Notes: generated from the sequence alone by a model not told the origin. Counted from the first letter of the stretch, positions 25,585 to 33,253 are shown. The stretch: 64,000 nt of DNA from Microbacterium lushaniae (GCF_008727775.1 NZ_CP044232.1:3100001-3164000); one strand, 5' to 3'. Translations and numbers: made by a program.

Positions 25585-25926
25585 CTACGGTCGGGGCAGC
25601 GAATCGTCGGGCGGCTCTGGCAGCAGCCGGAGACCATGCGTGCTGTTCGCCGCGTCGGCCAGAAGCACGAGCCATCGGCGGTTCAGCGGGCGATCACGCT
25701 GCCGGTCGTAACTGAAGTAGAGGGACGAGCTCTTCGATATCCAGACGGTGCCGTGTCGCCCGGATTCAGCCACCTCGGCGTCCCCGCCGACGTCCGGTTC
25801 ATTGTCCCAGCTGAAGCTGAAGCTCTCGTTGCGTCGCAGCCGAGTGAGCATGACGGACTGAAGATGCCGCAGTCCCCAGTCTTCGATGCGGATGGCCGGT
25901 GCCACGCCGTAGATCAAGTGGCCCAT
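25585..25926 (-). CDS. DUF7882 family protein, divergent copy
   Basis: The protein of 113 residues begins MGHLIYGVAPAIRIEDWGLR. It shares with the copy at 26911 the N-terminal MGxxxY, HLQxVxxTxLRRxExFxF, a tryptophan after that block, LxFxxxxxxxPLNRRW and the terminal AANSxxGLxxxxEP. DUF7882 proteins are small cytoplasmic proteins of Microbacteriaceae with no known function; some carry the misleading database name ATP-dependent DNA ligase, for which no ligase motif exists here. AAGGGGG precedes the ATG at 25926. It is the most divergent copy of the cluster and carries a longer central insert (DVGGDAEVAESGRHG). Confidence 0.78.
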   Translation of the reverse strand: MGHLIYGVAPAIRIEDWGLRHLQSVMLTRLRRNESFSFSWDNEPDVGGDAEVAESGRHGTVWISKSSSLYFSYDRQRDRPLNRRWLVLLADAANSTHGLRLLPEPPDDSLPRP

Positions 25927-26082
25927 GATCCCCCTTCGATCGCTGTGCCCCTCACGGGCAGGCGGGCGGAGGCCGTGAACCCGCGTCACTCCGCGACGAT
26001 CCGATGCCGCGAGCATACGCCCAGGGTTCCGTCACATGGCTCGTCCCACCCCGCACCGGGACTTCCCTCCCGGGCGAGGCAC

Positions 26083-26421
26083 TCAGGCGATGTCGTCCTC
26101 GTCCAGATCTACGAGGTGCGGTCTCTCATCGAATGCAGGCGACGGAGGGTTGCGAAGCTCGCCGATCCGCTTCCGCATGTATGCCACGGCTTCCGTGTTA
26201 TCAGCCATCCGCGCGTCGAAGTTGGTGGTCTCCGCGATCAGGTTCGTCGCGGAGTTGAGCAGAAGCGTTGCCTCGCTCTGATTGCCGTCCGGACCCATCA
26301 CGGTGACGGTGACGGTGTCGGCGAGGTGCTCCGTGCCCAGGAGCGCGGCGTACTCGGTGACACAATCTGCCGTCTCATCGTCCACGAACATCGTCTTGTC
26401 TGCGAAAGTCAGGTGCTTCAC
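26083..26421 (-). CDS. uncharacterised 112-aa protein in DUF7882 cluster
   Basis: The protein of 112 residues begins with GTG as MKHLTFADKTMFVDDETADC. The centre is HLADTVTVTVMGPDGNQSEA, then a helical part NTEAVAYMRKRIGELRNPP, and an acidic tail ends DLDEDDIA. No signal or membrane segment is present, and I do not recognise a domain. The GTG at 26421 was preferred to one at 26445 because the protein then starts at a typical KHLTFADK N-terminus, but the ribosome binding site is poor in both cases. It is divergent from the 92-residue/DUF7882 pair at 26556-27243 and 156 nt upstream of the DUF7882 copy on its own strand. Confidence 0.65.
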   Translation of the reverse strand: MKHLTFADKTMFVDDETADCVTEYAALLGTEHLADTVTVTVMGPDGNQSEATLLLNSATNLIAETTNFDARMADNTEAVAYMRKRIGELRNPPSPAFDERPHLVDLDEDDIA

Positions 26422-26543
26422 GCGGCCTACTGTGTGGGCAACCACGAGGAAGCGTGCGGGGGTTGACAGTCCGCGGCGCGGGTGGGGCCTGACATAGACC
26501 CGGGTGTCGACGCAAGGCTGGGCACGAGATGGCGGCTCTGATC

Positions 26544-26549
26544 TAGCGT
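26544..26549 (+). promoter_or_regulatory. leaderless promoter -10 (TAGCGT)
   Basis: TAGCGT lies six bases upstream of the GTG at 26556, the spacing expected for a transcript starting at the start codon. There is no Shine-Dalgarno sequence before that GTG. This supports 26556 rather than 26565 as the start of the 92-residue protein. Confidence 0.5.
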
Positions 26550-26555
26550 GGTCAC

Positions 26556-26834
26556 GTGACCGATATGACGACGATGGTGCGGACCGAAATAGTGGTCAAC
26601 GGCGAGAGCTACCTGCTGGCCCAGGGCCACGACGTGAGCGAATTGCGCCGCGAGATCGAGGATGCTTCGCGCTCTGGTGGCCGGTTCGTCGAGTTCATCG
26701 TCGTCGGCAACCGCGCGGTGTCAGTTCTCGTCTCGCCCCGCACGGAGGTTGTCATCTCGGTTCAGACCGTCCAATTCGATGCACGAGACACCGGAGACGA
26801 CGACGCTCCGTTCGGCGGCTTCTTCGACTACTGA
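26556..26834 (+). CDS. uncharacterised 92-aa protein, DUF7882-linked
   Basis: The protein of 92 residues (MTDMTTMVRTEIVVNGESYL) is a paralogue of the protein at 24774. Conserved blocks are LLAQGHD, VVGNRAVSVLVSP, TVQFDARDTGDDDAPF and a final FFDY. Secondary structure looks like beta-beta-alpha-beta-beta, possibly a small ubiquitin-like or OB-like fold, but this is inference. It starts at a leaderless promoter and is followed after 76 nt by an intact DUF7882 gene on the same strand, so the two probably form an operon. Confidence 0.78.
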   Translation: MTDMTTMVRTEIVVNGESYLLAQGHDVSELRREIEDASRSGGRFVEFIVVGNRAVSVLVSPRTEVVISVQTVQFDARDTGDDDAPFGGFFDY

Positions 26835-26910
26835 CACGAGCCTCATCGCGCAGCCTCATGACCAGACACACAGACCTCGCGCGCCGGACGCGCAGGAACA
26901 GGGAGCCATG

Positions 26911-27243
26911 ATGGGCAAGTTCTCCTACAACACCCAAATCAGCGCCACCTTCGAAGACCGGCTGCTCGCCCACCTCCAGATCGTCATCGGCACCAAGCTC
27001 CGCCGAGGCGAGCCGTTCTTCTTCACGTGGAAAGACGACGTCAGTCTGGGCAGCGGCCGCACCTCCTTGTGGATTCACCCCGAGGCCTCGCTGATCTTCA
27101 AGTTCAGCGGCAACCGGCAGCCGCAGATCAACCGGGCGTGGCTGGAAGCGCTCACCACAGCGGCCAACTCCCCGAGCGGTCTCTACATCATCAGCGAACC
27201 GCAGACCGCGCAAAAGGAAACGGACCGAGCCCTCTACGGCTGA
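26911..27243 (+). CDS. DUF7882 family protein, intact copy
   Basis: The protein of 110 residues begins MGKFSYNTQISATFEDRLLA. Features shared across the family are DRLLAHLQIVIGTKLRRGE, FFFTWKDD, a Gly/Ser loop, SLWIHPEASLIFKFSG and NRAWLEALTTAANSPSGL. No catalytic motif is evident, and its function is unknown. ATG 26911 was chosen over the ATG three bases earlier because the other copies begin MG and the GGGAG site is then 6 nt away. It follows the 92-residue gene and is convergent with the TetR gene at 27259. Confidence 0.82.
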   Translation: MGKFSYNTQISATFEDRLLAHLQIVIGTKLRRGEPFFFTWKDDVSLGSGRTSLWIHPEASLIFKFSGNRQPQINRAWLEALTTAANSPSGLYIISEPQTAQKETDRALYG

Positions 27244-27258
27244 TGCGGGCGGCCAGCG

Positions 27259-27864
27259 CTACATCGGCCACGCGTGAAGCGTCGCATCGACTACTCGGTC
27301 GAGATCCTCACGGGCGACCCCGTTGGCCGCCTGGACGGCGAGGCCGAACACCACGGTCATGATGTACCGGGCCAGCCCGTCGGCGTCGGCGTCCGCGGGG
27401 AGGTCGCCCTCGTCGACGGCACGCTGGAATCGCTCCGCGAGACGGTCCCCCGCTTCGCTTCGCACCTTCAGGAGAATCTCATGCGCGGGCCGTGCGCCGT
27501 CACTGGCCGCCAGCGCGCCCTGCACCGTCAGGCATCCCTGCGGACTGTCGGGGCGGGTCGTCGTATCGAGAACCCCGCGAAGGAACCCCTCCGCGACCGC
27601 CCGCGCGGTCGGCTCCCGCAGCGCCTCCATCTCGTAGGCGGAGGGCCCTTGGAGGTATCGGTCCAACGCCTTTCGGAAGAGCTGCTCTTTGTTGCCGAAC
27701 GCCGCGTACATGCTGGTCTTGGTGATGCCCATGGCGCCGGTGAGATCCGTCAGGCTCGATCCCTCGTAACCCCGCTGCCAGAACGTCCTCATCGCGTTGT
27801 CCAGCGCGTCATCCGTGTCGAATTCTCTCGGGCGGCCGACCGCGGCTCCTGGTGACCTCGACAT
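27259..27864 (-). CDS. TetR/AcrR family transcriptional regulator
   Basis: The protein of 201 residues has an N-terminal helix-turn-helix (SSLTDLTGAMGITKTSMYAA, FGNKEQLFRKALDRYL) and a C-terminal domain with the GCLTVQGALAASDG segment seen in the YbiH/TetR_C group. It begins with ATG at 27864 just after GAGGGG and lies 4 nt after the stop of a multi-spanning membrane protein gene on the same strand. It is therefore the last gene of a three-gene operon (29244 to 27259) that it may regulate. Confidence 0.9.
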   Translation of the reverse strand: MSRSPGAAVGRPREFDTDDALDNAMRTFWQRGYEGSSLTDLTGAMGITKTSMYAAFGNKEQLFRKALDRYLQGPSAYEMEALREPTARAVAEGFLRGVLDTTTRPDSPQGCLTVQGALAASDGARPAHEILLKVRSEAGDRLAERFQRAVDEGDLPADADADGLARYIMTVVFGLAVQAANGVAREDLDRVVDATLHAWPM

Positions 27865-27868
27865 CCCC

Positions 27869-28834
27869 TCACTGTACTTTTGCGCGGAGCGGTCCCGGGC
27901 GCACGTGGGCCTCACGGTGCAGCACCACGGCGGTCGCCCCCACCCCGATCACGGCGATCGCGACTCCTGCCACCAGGACGGCGCCGCGGGGGTGGACGAT
28001 GGACTGCCCGATGAGGGCCTGCACCGTGACGTTGGCGAGGGTCGCGGCGAACCCGATCACCACGATCATCAGCACGCGGTACCGCGCGCGCGGCAGGGAC
28101 AGCACGGGCACCCACCGGCCGAGGATCTCGAGGGCCAGAAGCGCCAGCGGGATGGCCTGGAGGGCGTGCATCCCGAGGAAATGGGGAATGCGGAGATCTC
28201 CGCCCACGGTGCTCCAGCCCAGCAGCGCAAGCCCGGGGCCGCCGTCCGGCACGCCGACGGCGTGCGCGCCGACGACGCCCTGGAAATCGTCGATCTGAGC
28301 GGCCGTCGGCAGCGTCATCAGAAACCCCAGCCCCATGCCGACCAGGGCCAGGATGATTCCCGACCCGGCCGCGAGGGTGCGGGCGCGGTCGCGCCCCGGA
28401 TTTCGGACGACGGCGATCGCGATGAGCAGGGTCATCACCCACACCAGAGCGATCGACGCTGCCATGATGCCCCACACGACGGTGTGGAACGGCGTCGATA
28501 TGTTGAAGTGGCTGGATTGCGCGGCCCCGGCCAGCGCGAAGATGAGCAGGATCTCCACCGAGAGCGCTATCGCCACCCACGTGCCGGCGCGATCGGCGAT
28601 GCGGCGCCCGCGCTGCACCTGGCCGATGAACCAGGCGAGAGTCACGGTGTACAGAGCACCCGACACCGCGAACTTCAGGGGCTTCAGCCACACCCCCGCC
28701 CCCGTCACCGTGCGCTGATCGATGACGGCCATGAGCGCCGCCCCGACGGCGAGAGCGACCATCGCCACGGCGAAGACCAGAAGAGGGCGATGCCAGTGGT
28801 CCGGTCTCGGGACGGCGCCCAGTGGTTCTGTCAC
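27869..28834 (-). CDS. polytopic membrane protein, unknown function
   Basis: The protein of 321 residues has about nine hydrophobic segments, starting with PLLVFAVAMVALAVGAALMA, and a short cytoplasmic tail ending REAHVRPGPLRAKVQ. No transporter signature was recognised. Several histidines lie in or near membrane segments (SSHFNISTPFH, RIPHFLGMHALQ), which could bind a metal or haem, but this is speculation. The GTG at 28834 overlaps the stop of the preceding small membrane protein gene as GTGA, so the two are probably partners. Confidence 0.75.
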   Translation of the reverse strand: MTEPLGAVPRPDHWHRPLLVFAVAMVALAVGAALMAVIDQRTVTGAGVWLKPLKFAVSGALYTVTLAWFIGQVQRGRRIADRAGTWVAIALSVEILLIFALAGAAQSSHFNISTPFHTVVWGIMAASIALVWVMTLLIAIAVVRNPGRDRARTLAAGSGIILALVGMGLGFLMTLPTAAQIDDFQGVVGAHAVGVPDGGPGLALLGWSTVGGDLRIPHFLGMHALQAIPLALLALEILGRWVPVLSLPRARYRVLMIVVIGFAATLANVTVQALIGQSIVHPRGAVLVAGVAIAVIGVGATAVVLHREAHVRPGPLRAKVQ

Positions 28835-29244
28835 GGCGTCAATCCCGCGACGATGAGGCCGATCCCGGCCGAGAGCAGTCCGAGCACGAGCACGCCGGCT
28901 CCGATCCAGAGCAGAGCGATGGCCCGGTTCGGCCGAACGGGGTCCTTGCCGATCACCGAGACGAAGAATCCGGTCGGCATCAGGATCGCCGCCACGAAGA
29001 CGGCCAGCGACATCGTCGCGAAGGGTTCGGGTACCTCGCTCGTCTCCACGAGCAGCATGGTCACGAGACCGAGGAGCACGAGCACGCCGGCGTGAGCGTG
29101 GCCGGCGCGGAAGAACGACTTCTGAAGGCCGTTGGCGGGGAACCTCCCCGCCACACCGGTGAACACGAATCGACCGCCGTAGGCGACTCCGATGACGGTC
29201 AGGAGGACGGCTCCGGCGATGACCTGGTGGGCGCTGTCGAGCAT
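28831..29244 (-). CDS. small four-span membrane protein
   Basis: The protein of 137 residues has four hydrophobic segments (VIAGAVLLTVIGVAYGG, AGVLVLLGLVTMLLVE, MSLAVFVAAILMPTGFFVSV, ALLWIGAGVLVLGLLSAGIG) and the conserved-looking SFFRAGHAHAGVLV between the first and second. I do not know its function. The start at 29244 has a GAGGAGCC site. It is the first gene of an operon with a larger membrane protein and a TetR regulator. Confidence 0.78.
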   Translation of the reverse strand: MLDSAHQVIAGAVLLTVIGVAYGGRFVFTGVAGRFPANGLQKSFFRAGHAHAGVLVLLGLVTMLLVETSEVPEPFATMSLAVFVAAILMPTGFFVSVIGKDPVRPNRAIALLWIGAGVLVLGLLSAGIGLIVAGLTP

Positions 29245-29335
29245 GATGGCTCCTCTGCTGGGTTCTGTGCGGAATAGAACCGTACCGACCGGAACATAAT
29301 TCCACCAGCACTGCGCCGGATCCGGCGAGAACGGC

Positions 29336-30034
29336 TCAACCAGCGGGCGTGTGACGCGCAGCGCGCTGAAGATTGCGGATGAGCTCCTCCCGGCTCTGTC
29401 CGTCGACGATGTGGCGCCACATGGGCGTGCCGGGCGCACTGCGCCACGATTCACTCAGCGGACTGTTGTCGACCGCGTCGAAGCCGAGCTCGTCATACAA
29501 GCCGGTGACGAGTCCGACCGCATCGGGGTGGTCGCTGGAGACGACGAGCGCCGTGCGATCGGGCGCGCCCGCCGGCCGGGCGAGCCGGATCAGCGCGGGC
29601 AGCGCGTCGCTGGGAACGCGGATCTGGAAGCGCGGGTGGAACTGGATGTGCGAGAACGCCTTCGCGACCTTGGACGTGGGCAGCTGCTCCTGCCGCAGTT
29701 CGTGCACCGTCTTCAGGCCGGAGTCCACCTCGGGATGGTTGCCGTCGCGCCAGATCATGTAGTTGTTGTTGTCGAGGACGACCTTTCCGGCGAGCTCCTC
29801 GACCGGCAGGCTGTCGTGCGGGGCATACCGGAACGCGGCGAACGCGAAGTCGCCCTCCGCCGCCGCATCCGCCGCCGTCGCCGCGCGCGCCCGAGGTCCG
29901 AGCTGCGCGACCAGGTCCTTCAGCGTCTGTGGACCCCGTGAGTTGGCGATGACGATGTCGTACCCCGCTGCGATGGCCACGCGGGCGAAGGTGCTTCCCG
30001 CCTGGCCGGCGCCGAGGACAGCGATGGTGGTCAT
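29336..30034 (-). CDS. NAD(P)-binding oxidoreductase (F420-reductase-like Rossmann protein)
   Basis: The protein of 232 residues begins MTTIAVLGAGQAGSTFARVA, the Rossmann dinucleotide site. The IVIANSRGPQTLKDL segment is typical of NADPH-dependent F420 reductase-like and FNO-type proteins, and KVVLDNNNYMIWRDGN lies in the substrate region. It probably uses NADPH to reduce a deazaflavin or a small carbonyl compound. The start at 30034 follows an AAGGAG site. It is downstream of the serine hydrolase gene on the same strand with a 97-nt gap. Confidence 0.85.
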   Translation of the reverse strand: MTTIAVLGAGQAGSTFARVAIAAGYDIVIANSRGPQTLKDLVAQLGPRARAATAADAAAEGDFAFAAFRYAPHDSLPVEELAGKVVLDNNNYMIWRDGNHPEVDSGLKTVHELRQEQLPTSKVAKAFSHIQFHPRFQIRVPSDALPALIRLARPAGAPDRTALVVSSDHPDAVGLVTGLYDELGFDAVDNSPLSESWRSAPGTPMWRHIVDGQSREELIRNLQRAARHTPAG

Positions 30035-30131
30035 GACGGGTTCTCCTTGCTGTGGCGTGCCGACGACGCGAGATCCCCGCGCGCGAACATCCAACGCGCT
30101 GTCACGGCGGGTTGTTCCGCCGGTGCCGCGG

Positions 30132-31532
30132 TCAGCTCCCCGTGTCCACGCGTCGGTGGGCCCGTCCCCCGAAGTGGAGGTAGGTGGGGAGACCGTCGGC
30201 ATCGGCCGGATTGAAGAACACGGCGAGCAGGGCGGCGTCGGAGATGGGGAGGTCCAGCAGGAACGAGTCCTCCCGCGTGACCGGCTGCAGGGGCAGATCC
30301 ACCATCGGCGGCCAGCCCTGGTCCTGAGCCACCCCGTGCGAGGGCGTCACGGTGGCCAGCAGACGCCCCTCCACGTCGGCCGAGACCTGCAGGCTCAGCC
30401 CTTCGCGCGCGTAGGTGCCGACGTAACGATCCGTCGCCGCCACGCGCGAGTCTTCGACGGTCGCGGGGTCCGGTCGCGGCCCCACCCCGAGCCGTCGCCC
30501 GAAGAGCCAATCGGCCAGCTCCCGGTACATGTTCAGCGCGCTTTCCACGTTGGTCTGCAGGCAGAAACCGAACCGCTGCTCGGGAGCGACCCGCATGAAG
30601 GCGTTCTGCCCGATGGAGTTGCCGTCGTGGCCGATGACGGTGACATCACCCCACTGATCCAGGATCCAGCCCAGGCCCCAGCCCTTCCCGAGCACCGAGT
30701 CATCGACCAGTTCCACCTGCTGCTCGAGCATGCTCGCAGCCAGTCCCGCGTCCAGCAGCCGGGTGCCATCCGGCGCCACCCCGCCGTCGAGGTGCAGCCT
30801 CACGAACTCGAGCACATCGCCGGCGGATGCCACGACGGCCGACCCCATCGGCCCGAACGCGCGCCACAGGCCCCATGTCGGGCTCACGATCTGCGACTCG
30901 GGGTCGTCGGGGTCGGGGATGTGCCCCACGGCGGCGGGGTGGACGATCGCGTCCTCGGCGAAGGACACGGTGTGCTCGAGTGCGAGCGGCGCGAAGATGC
31001 GCTCCTGCAGCGCCTGCTCGAAGGTCATCCCCATCTGGACCTCGACGATCCGCCCGAGAATGGAATACCCACTGTTGCTGTAGCTCCAGATCTCGCCGGG
31101 CGCCGCGATCTGCGGCAGCTCGGCGCATCCGGCGACATAGGCGGCGAGCGCGTCGTCGCCACGTCCGGTATCGGTGAAGTGGTCGCCGTCGAAACCGCTC
31201 GTGTGGGTCAGGAGGTCGCGCGGGGTCACCGTGTCGCGGGCTCGCGGGTCGGCGACTTCGAAGCCGGGCAGGTAGGTGCGGATCGGGGTGTCCAGGTCGA
31301 GCGTGCCCTCCTCGACCAGCATCATGACCAGCGTCGCGGTGTAGAGCTTGCCGATGGAGCCGGGGAGGAAGAGCGCATCCGGTGTCGTGGCCAGACCCGT
31401 ACGCGTGCTCAGCACGCCGGCGGCGACCTCGGTCACCGCGTCGCCGTCCAGGACGGCCAGCTGGGCGCCGGGAACGTTGTGCTTCGTGATCAGCTCGGTG
31501 AGCTTCTGCTCCAGCTCGTGTGACGCGAACAT
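30132..31532 (-). CDS. serine hydrolase, beta-lactamase/class C family
   Basis: The protein of 466 residues has the SxxK motif Ser59-Ile-Gly-Lys62 (LPGSIGKLYTA) and the YxN motif Tyr151-Ser-Asn (WSYSNSGYS) of class C-type penicillin-recognising enzymes, with a beta-rich C-terminal extension. No signal peptide is apparent, so a cytoplasmic esterase or peptidase is more likely than a secreted beta-lactamase. The start at 31532 has an AAGGAG site. It is divergent from a TetR gene, with two perfect operators over its promoter, so that repressor very probably controls it. Confidence 0.9.
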   Translation of the reverse strand: MFASHELEQKLTELITKHNVPGAQLAVLDGDAVTEVAAGVLSTRTGLATTPDALFLPGSIGKLYTATLVMMLVEEGTLDLDTPIRTYLPGFEVADPRARDTVTPRDLLTHTSGFDGDHFTDTGRGDDALAAYVAGCAELPQIAAPGEIWSYSNSGYSILGRIVEVQMGMTFEQALQERIFAPLALEHTVSFAEDAIVHPAAVGHIPDPDDPESQIVSPTWGLWRAFGPMGSAVVASAGDVLEFVRLHLDGGVAPDGTRLLDAGLAASMLEQQVELVDDSVLGKGWGLGWILDQWGDVTVIGHDGNSIGQNAFMRVAPEQRFGFCLQTNVESALNMYRELADWLFGRRLGVGPRPDPATVEDSRVAATDRYVGTYAREGLSLQVSADVEGRLLATVTPSHGVAQDQGWPPMVDLPLQPVTREDSFLLDLPISDAALLAVFFNPADADGLPTYLHFGGRAHRRVDTGS

Positions 31533-31552
31533 CCGGTTCTCCTTCATCCCTG

Positions 31553-31567
31553 ACCTACACTGTAGGT
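31553..31567. promoter_or_regulatory. TetR-type operator, site 1
   Basis: ACCTACA-C-TGTAGGT is a perfect 7+1+7 palindrome. It overlaps the predicted transcription start of the serine hydrolase gene on the minus strand and is 22 nt centre-to-centre from site 2, two helical turns. Confidence 0.8.
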
Positions 31568-31569
31568 GC

Positions 31570-31600
31570 ATCATACCTACAGTGTAGGTAGCGCTGTCAA
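31570..31600 (-). promoter_or_regulatory. sigma-70-type promoter for serine hydrolase gene
   Basis: On the minus strand TTGACA (31600-31595) and TATGAT (31575-31570) are separated by 19 nt. Operator site 2 fills the spacer and site 1 covers the start region, so binding at either would block transcription. Confidence 0.6.
31575..31589. promoter_or_regulatory. TetR-type operator, site 2
   Basis: ACCTACA-G-TGTAGGT is the same palindrome as site 1 apart from the central base, and extends by one more pair to 17 nt. It lies between the -35 and -10 boxes of the minus-strand promoter and at the -35 position of the plus-strand tetR promoter, so it can serve both directions. Confidence 0.8.
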
Positions 31601-31606
31601 CAGCGT

Positions 31607-31612
31607 TATGCT
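31607..31612 (+). promoter_or_regulatory. leaderless promoter -10 of tetR gene (TATGCT)
   Basis: TATGCT is exactly six bases before the GTG at 31619. No ribosome binding site lies between them. Operator site 2 occupies the -35 position, consistent with autorepression. Confidence 0.6.
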
Positions 31613-31618
31613 CATCGG

Positions 31619-32236
31619 GTGGCGGGGCTGACGCGAAAACGGATCCTGGACTGCGCGGTCGCCATGGCCGACCGCGACGGTCTGGATGCGGTGACCCTGC
31701 GCCGGATCGCCGCCGACCTGGGCGTTCACGTCACCTCCCTCTACAACCACGTGGAGACGCGGGACGCCATCACCGACGGGATCGTCGACGTCCTGCTCGA
31801 CCAAGCGCATCTCCCCGTGACCCCCGTGGACTGGGAGGAGTGGGTCCGCACCTTCTTCGCGGCGATGAGCGATCTGGCCACGCGGCACCCCGGCGCCTTC
31901 GCCGCCCTTTCGCGCCGACCCGTGCAGGGTGCTCGCGCCGCCGCCTCGTTCGAGGTCGCCATGGCCGCGTTCGCCCGAGCGGGACTGTCAGCCGGCGACG
32001 CCTACAGCGCCGTGAAGGCAGCGGTTTTCGCCACGCTCGGGGTGGGCGCCGAGCGCAGCATGAGCGCCAGGGACGAGCTCCCGGAGACGGTCATGGAAGA
32101 TCTCCCACTCGAGAGCTTTCCGCAGTTCCACGCCCTCCAGGATCACGACCCCACCCTGGCGTGGTCGTTCAGCCTCGAGACCCTGGTCGCGGGGCTGCGG
32201 GCGCAGATCGCGGAGCGGGCGAGCGCCGGCGGATAG
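31619..32236 (+). CDS. TetR family transcriptional regulator
   Basis: The protein of 205 residues has the TetR helix-turn-helix at residues 5-50 (LTRKRILDCAVAMADRDGL, TLRRIAADLGVHVTSLYNHV) and a C-terminal TetR_C-like ligand domain. It starts at a GTG used without leader. It is divergent from the serine hydrolase gene; two perfect palindromes between the genes are its likely operators, controlling the hydrolase and itself. Confidence 0.92.
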   Translation: MAGLTRKRILDCAVAMADRDGLDAVTLRRIAADLGVHVTSLYNHVETRDAITDGIVDVLLDQAHLPVTPVDWEEWVRTFFAAMSDLATRHPGAFAALSRRPVQGARAAASFEVAMAAFARAGLSAGDAYSAVKAAVFATLGVGAERSMSARDELPETVMEDLPLESFPQFHALQDHDPTLAWSFSLETLVAGLRAQIAERASAGG

Positions 32237-32262
32237 GACGCGACCGAGCCCGACGCGCGCCC

Positions 32263-32433
32263 TCACTCGGCGTGCGGGCTGTGATCCTCGGTGTCGGGTT
32301 CGGCGCGGAGAAGGTCGGCGATCTCCTCCTCCGGTCGCGGCGCCTGCGTCTCATCCACCTCGAGTTCGGGGATCGTCGGCTCGCCGGGGCCGGGAACGTG
32401 CTCCTCGGACGAGTGGTCGGGGTGGGAAGACAT
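32263..32433 (-). CDS. small acidic protein, 56 aa
   Basis: The protein of 56 residues (MSSHPDHSSEEHVPGPGEPT) is rich in Glu, Asp and Pro and has no hydrophobic stretch, so it is probably disordered. Similar short acidic proteins are common in Microbacteriaceae without a known role. The ATG at 32433 has a GAAGGG site; an in-frame ATG at 32457 is the alternative. A 23-nt repeat lies 28 nt upstream of its start. Confidence 0.6.
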   Translation of the reverse strand: MSSHPDHSSEEHVPGPGEPTIPELEVDETQAPRPEEEIADLLRAEPDTEDHSPHAE

Positions 32434-32460
32434 GGCGGGCCCTTCGGTTGACGACATCCA

Positions 32461-32483
32461 CAGCGTATGCCCGGCCCCGCCCC
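32461..32483. repeat. 23-nt direct repeat, copy 1
   Basis: CAGCGTATGCCCG and CCCCGCCCC frame one variable base (G here, A in copy 2 at 33231). The two copies are 770 nt apart and bracket the acetyltransferase gene. Confidence 0.8.
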
Positions 32484-32602
32484 ACGCGACATGCCGGGGC
32501 TCCTCCCCGAACCGACGCTCGGCGACCAGAGGGCTTGGGGCCGGCGCGGGTGCGGTCAGTACGTCATGTGCGCGGTCGGCTGAGGGGGCGACCTCGACCT
32601 CG

Positions 32603-33172
32603 CTACTCGCTGATCATGCGCACGACGCGCGCTGGCGAGCCCACGGCGATGGATGCGGCGGGGATGTCCTTCGTGACGACAGATCCGGCGCCGATGACGG
32701 CGTCGTCGCCGATGGTGACTCCGGGCAGCACCGTGACGTTCGCGCCGAGCCATACGTTGCGGCCGATGACCACCGGTGAGGGAATGAGGTCGCCGCGTCG
32801 CGCGGGGTGGATGTCGTGCTGAAGGGTGGCGATCACGGCGTTGTGGCCGATGAGGCAATCGTCACCGATCGCGATCCCACCTTGATCCTGGAACCGGCAG
32901 CCGGAGTTGATGAAGATGCGCTTACCGAGCGAGATGTTCTTGCCGAAGTCCGCGGTGAAGGGATGGAAAAGCGTGACGGACTCGTCGACGGGGCGCGCGA
33001 TCAGCTGTGCGAGGAGTTCCCGTACCTCCGCGGGTTCGTGGTATCCCGTGTTGAGCTCGCCGGCGATACGGAGGGCTTCCTGGCTGGTTTCGATCATCGT
33101 GGCATGGGCGGGCGAGCCGCCGGTGATGGTCTCGCCTGCGTTGAGGGCGGTGAGAAGCTCGATGAAAGACAT
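32603..33172 (-). CDS. sugar O-acetyltransferase (hexapeptide repeat, LacA/Maa type)
   Basis: The protein of 189 residues has a left-handed beta-helix with hexapeptide repeats: KNISLGKRIFINSGCRFQDQ, IGDDCLIGHNAVIATLQHDIHP with the catalytic histidine, VVIGRNVWLGANVTVLPGV and TIGDDAVIGAGSVVTKDIPA. It transfers acetyl from acetyl-CoA to a sugar hydroxyl. The start at 33172 has a GAGAGGACA site. The gene and its upstream region sit between two 23-nt direct repeats, which suggests insertion by short-homology recombination. Confidence 0.92.
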   Translation of the reverse strand: MSFIELLTALNAGETITGGSPAHATMIETSQEALRIAGELNTGYHEPAEVRELLAQLIARPVDESVTLFHPFTADFGKNISLGKRIFINSGCRFQDQGGIAIGDDCLIGHNAVIATLQHDIHPARRGDLIPSPVVIGRNVWLGANVTVLPGVTIGDDAVIGAGSVVTKDIPAASIAVGSPARVVRMISE

Positions 33173-33230
33173 GCTGTGTCCTCTCTGCGGCTACGGGGGT
33201 GCGGATGGATTATCTGGAGACAGACAGGGG

Positions 33231-33253
33231 CAGCGTATGCCCGACCCCGCCCC
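33231..33253. repeat. 23-nt direct repeat, copy 2
   Basis: Identical to the sequence at 32461-32483 except for one base. It ends directly before the stop codon of the glycosyltransferase gene (33255), on the upstream side of the acetyltransferase gene. Confidence 0.8.
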
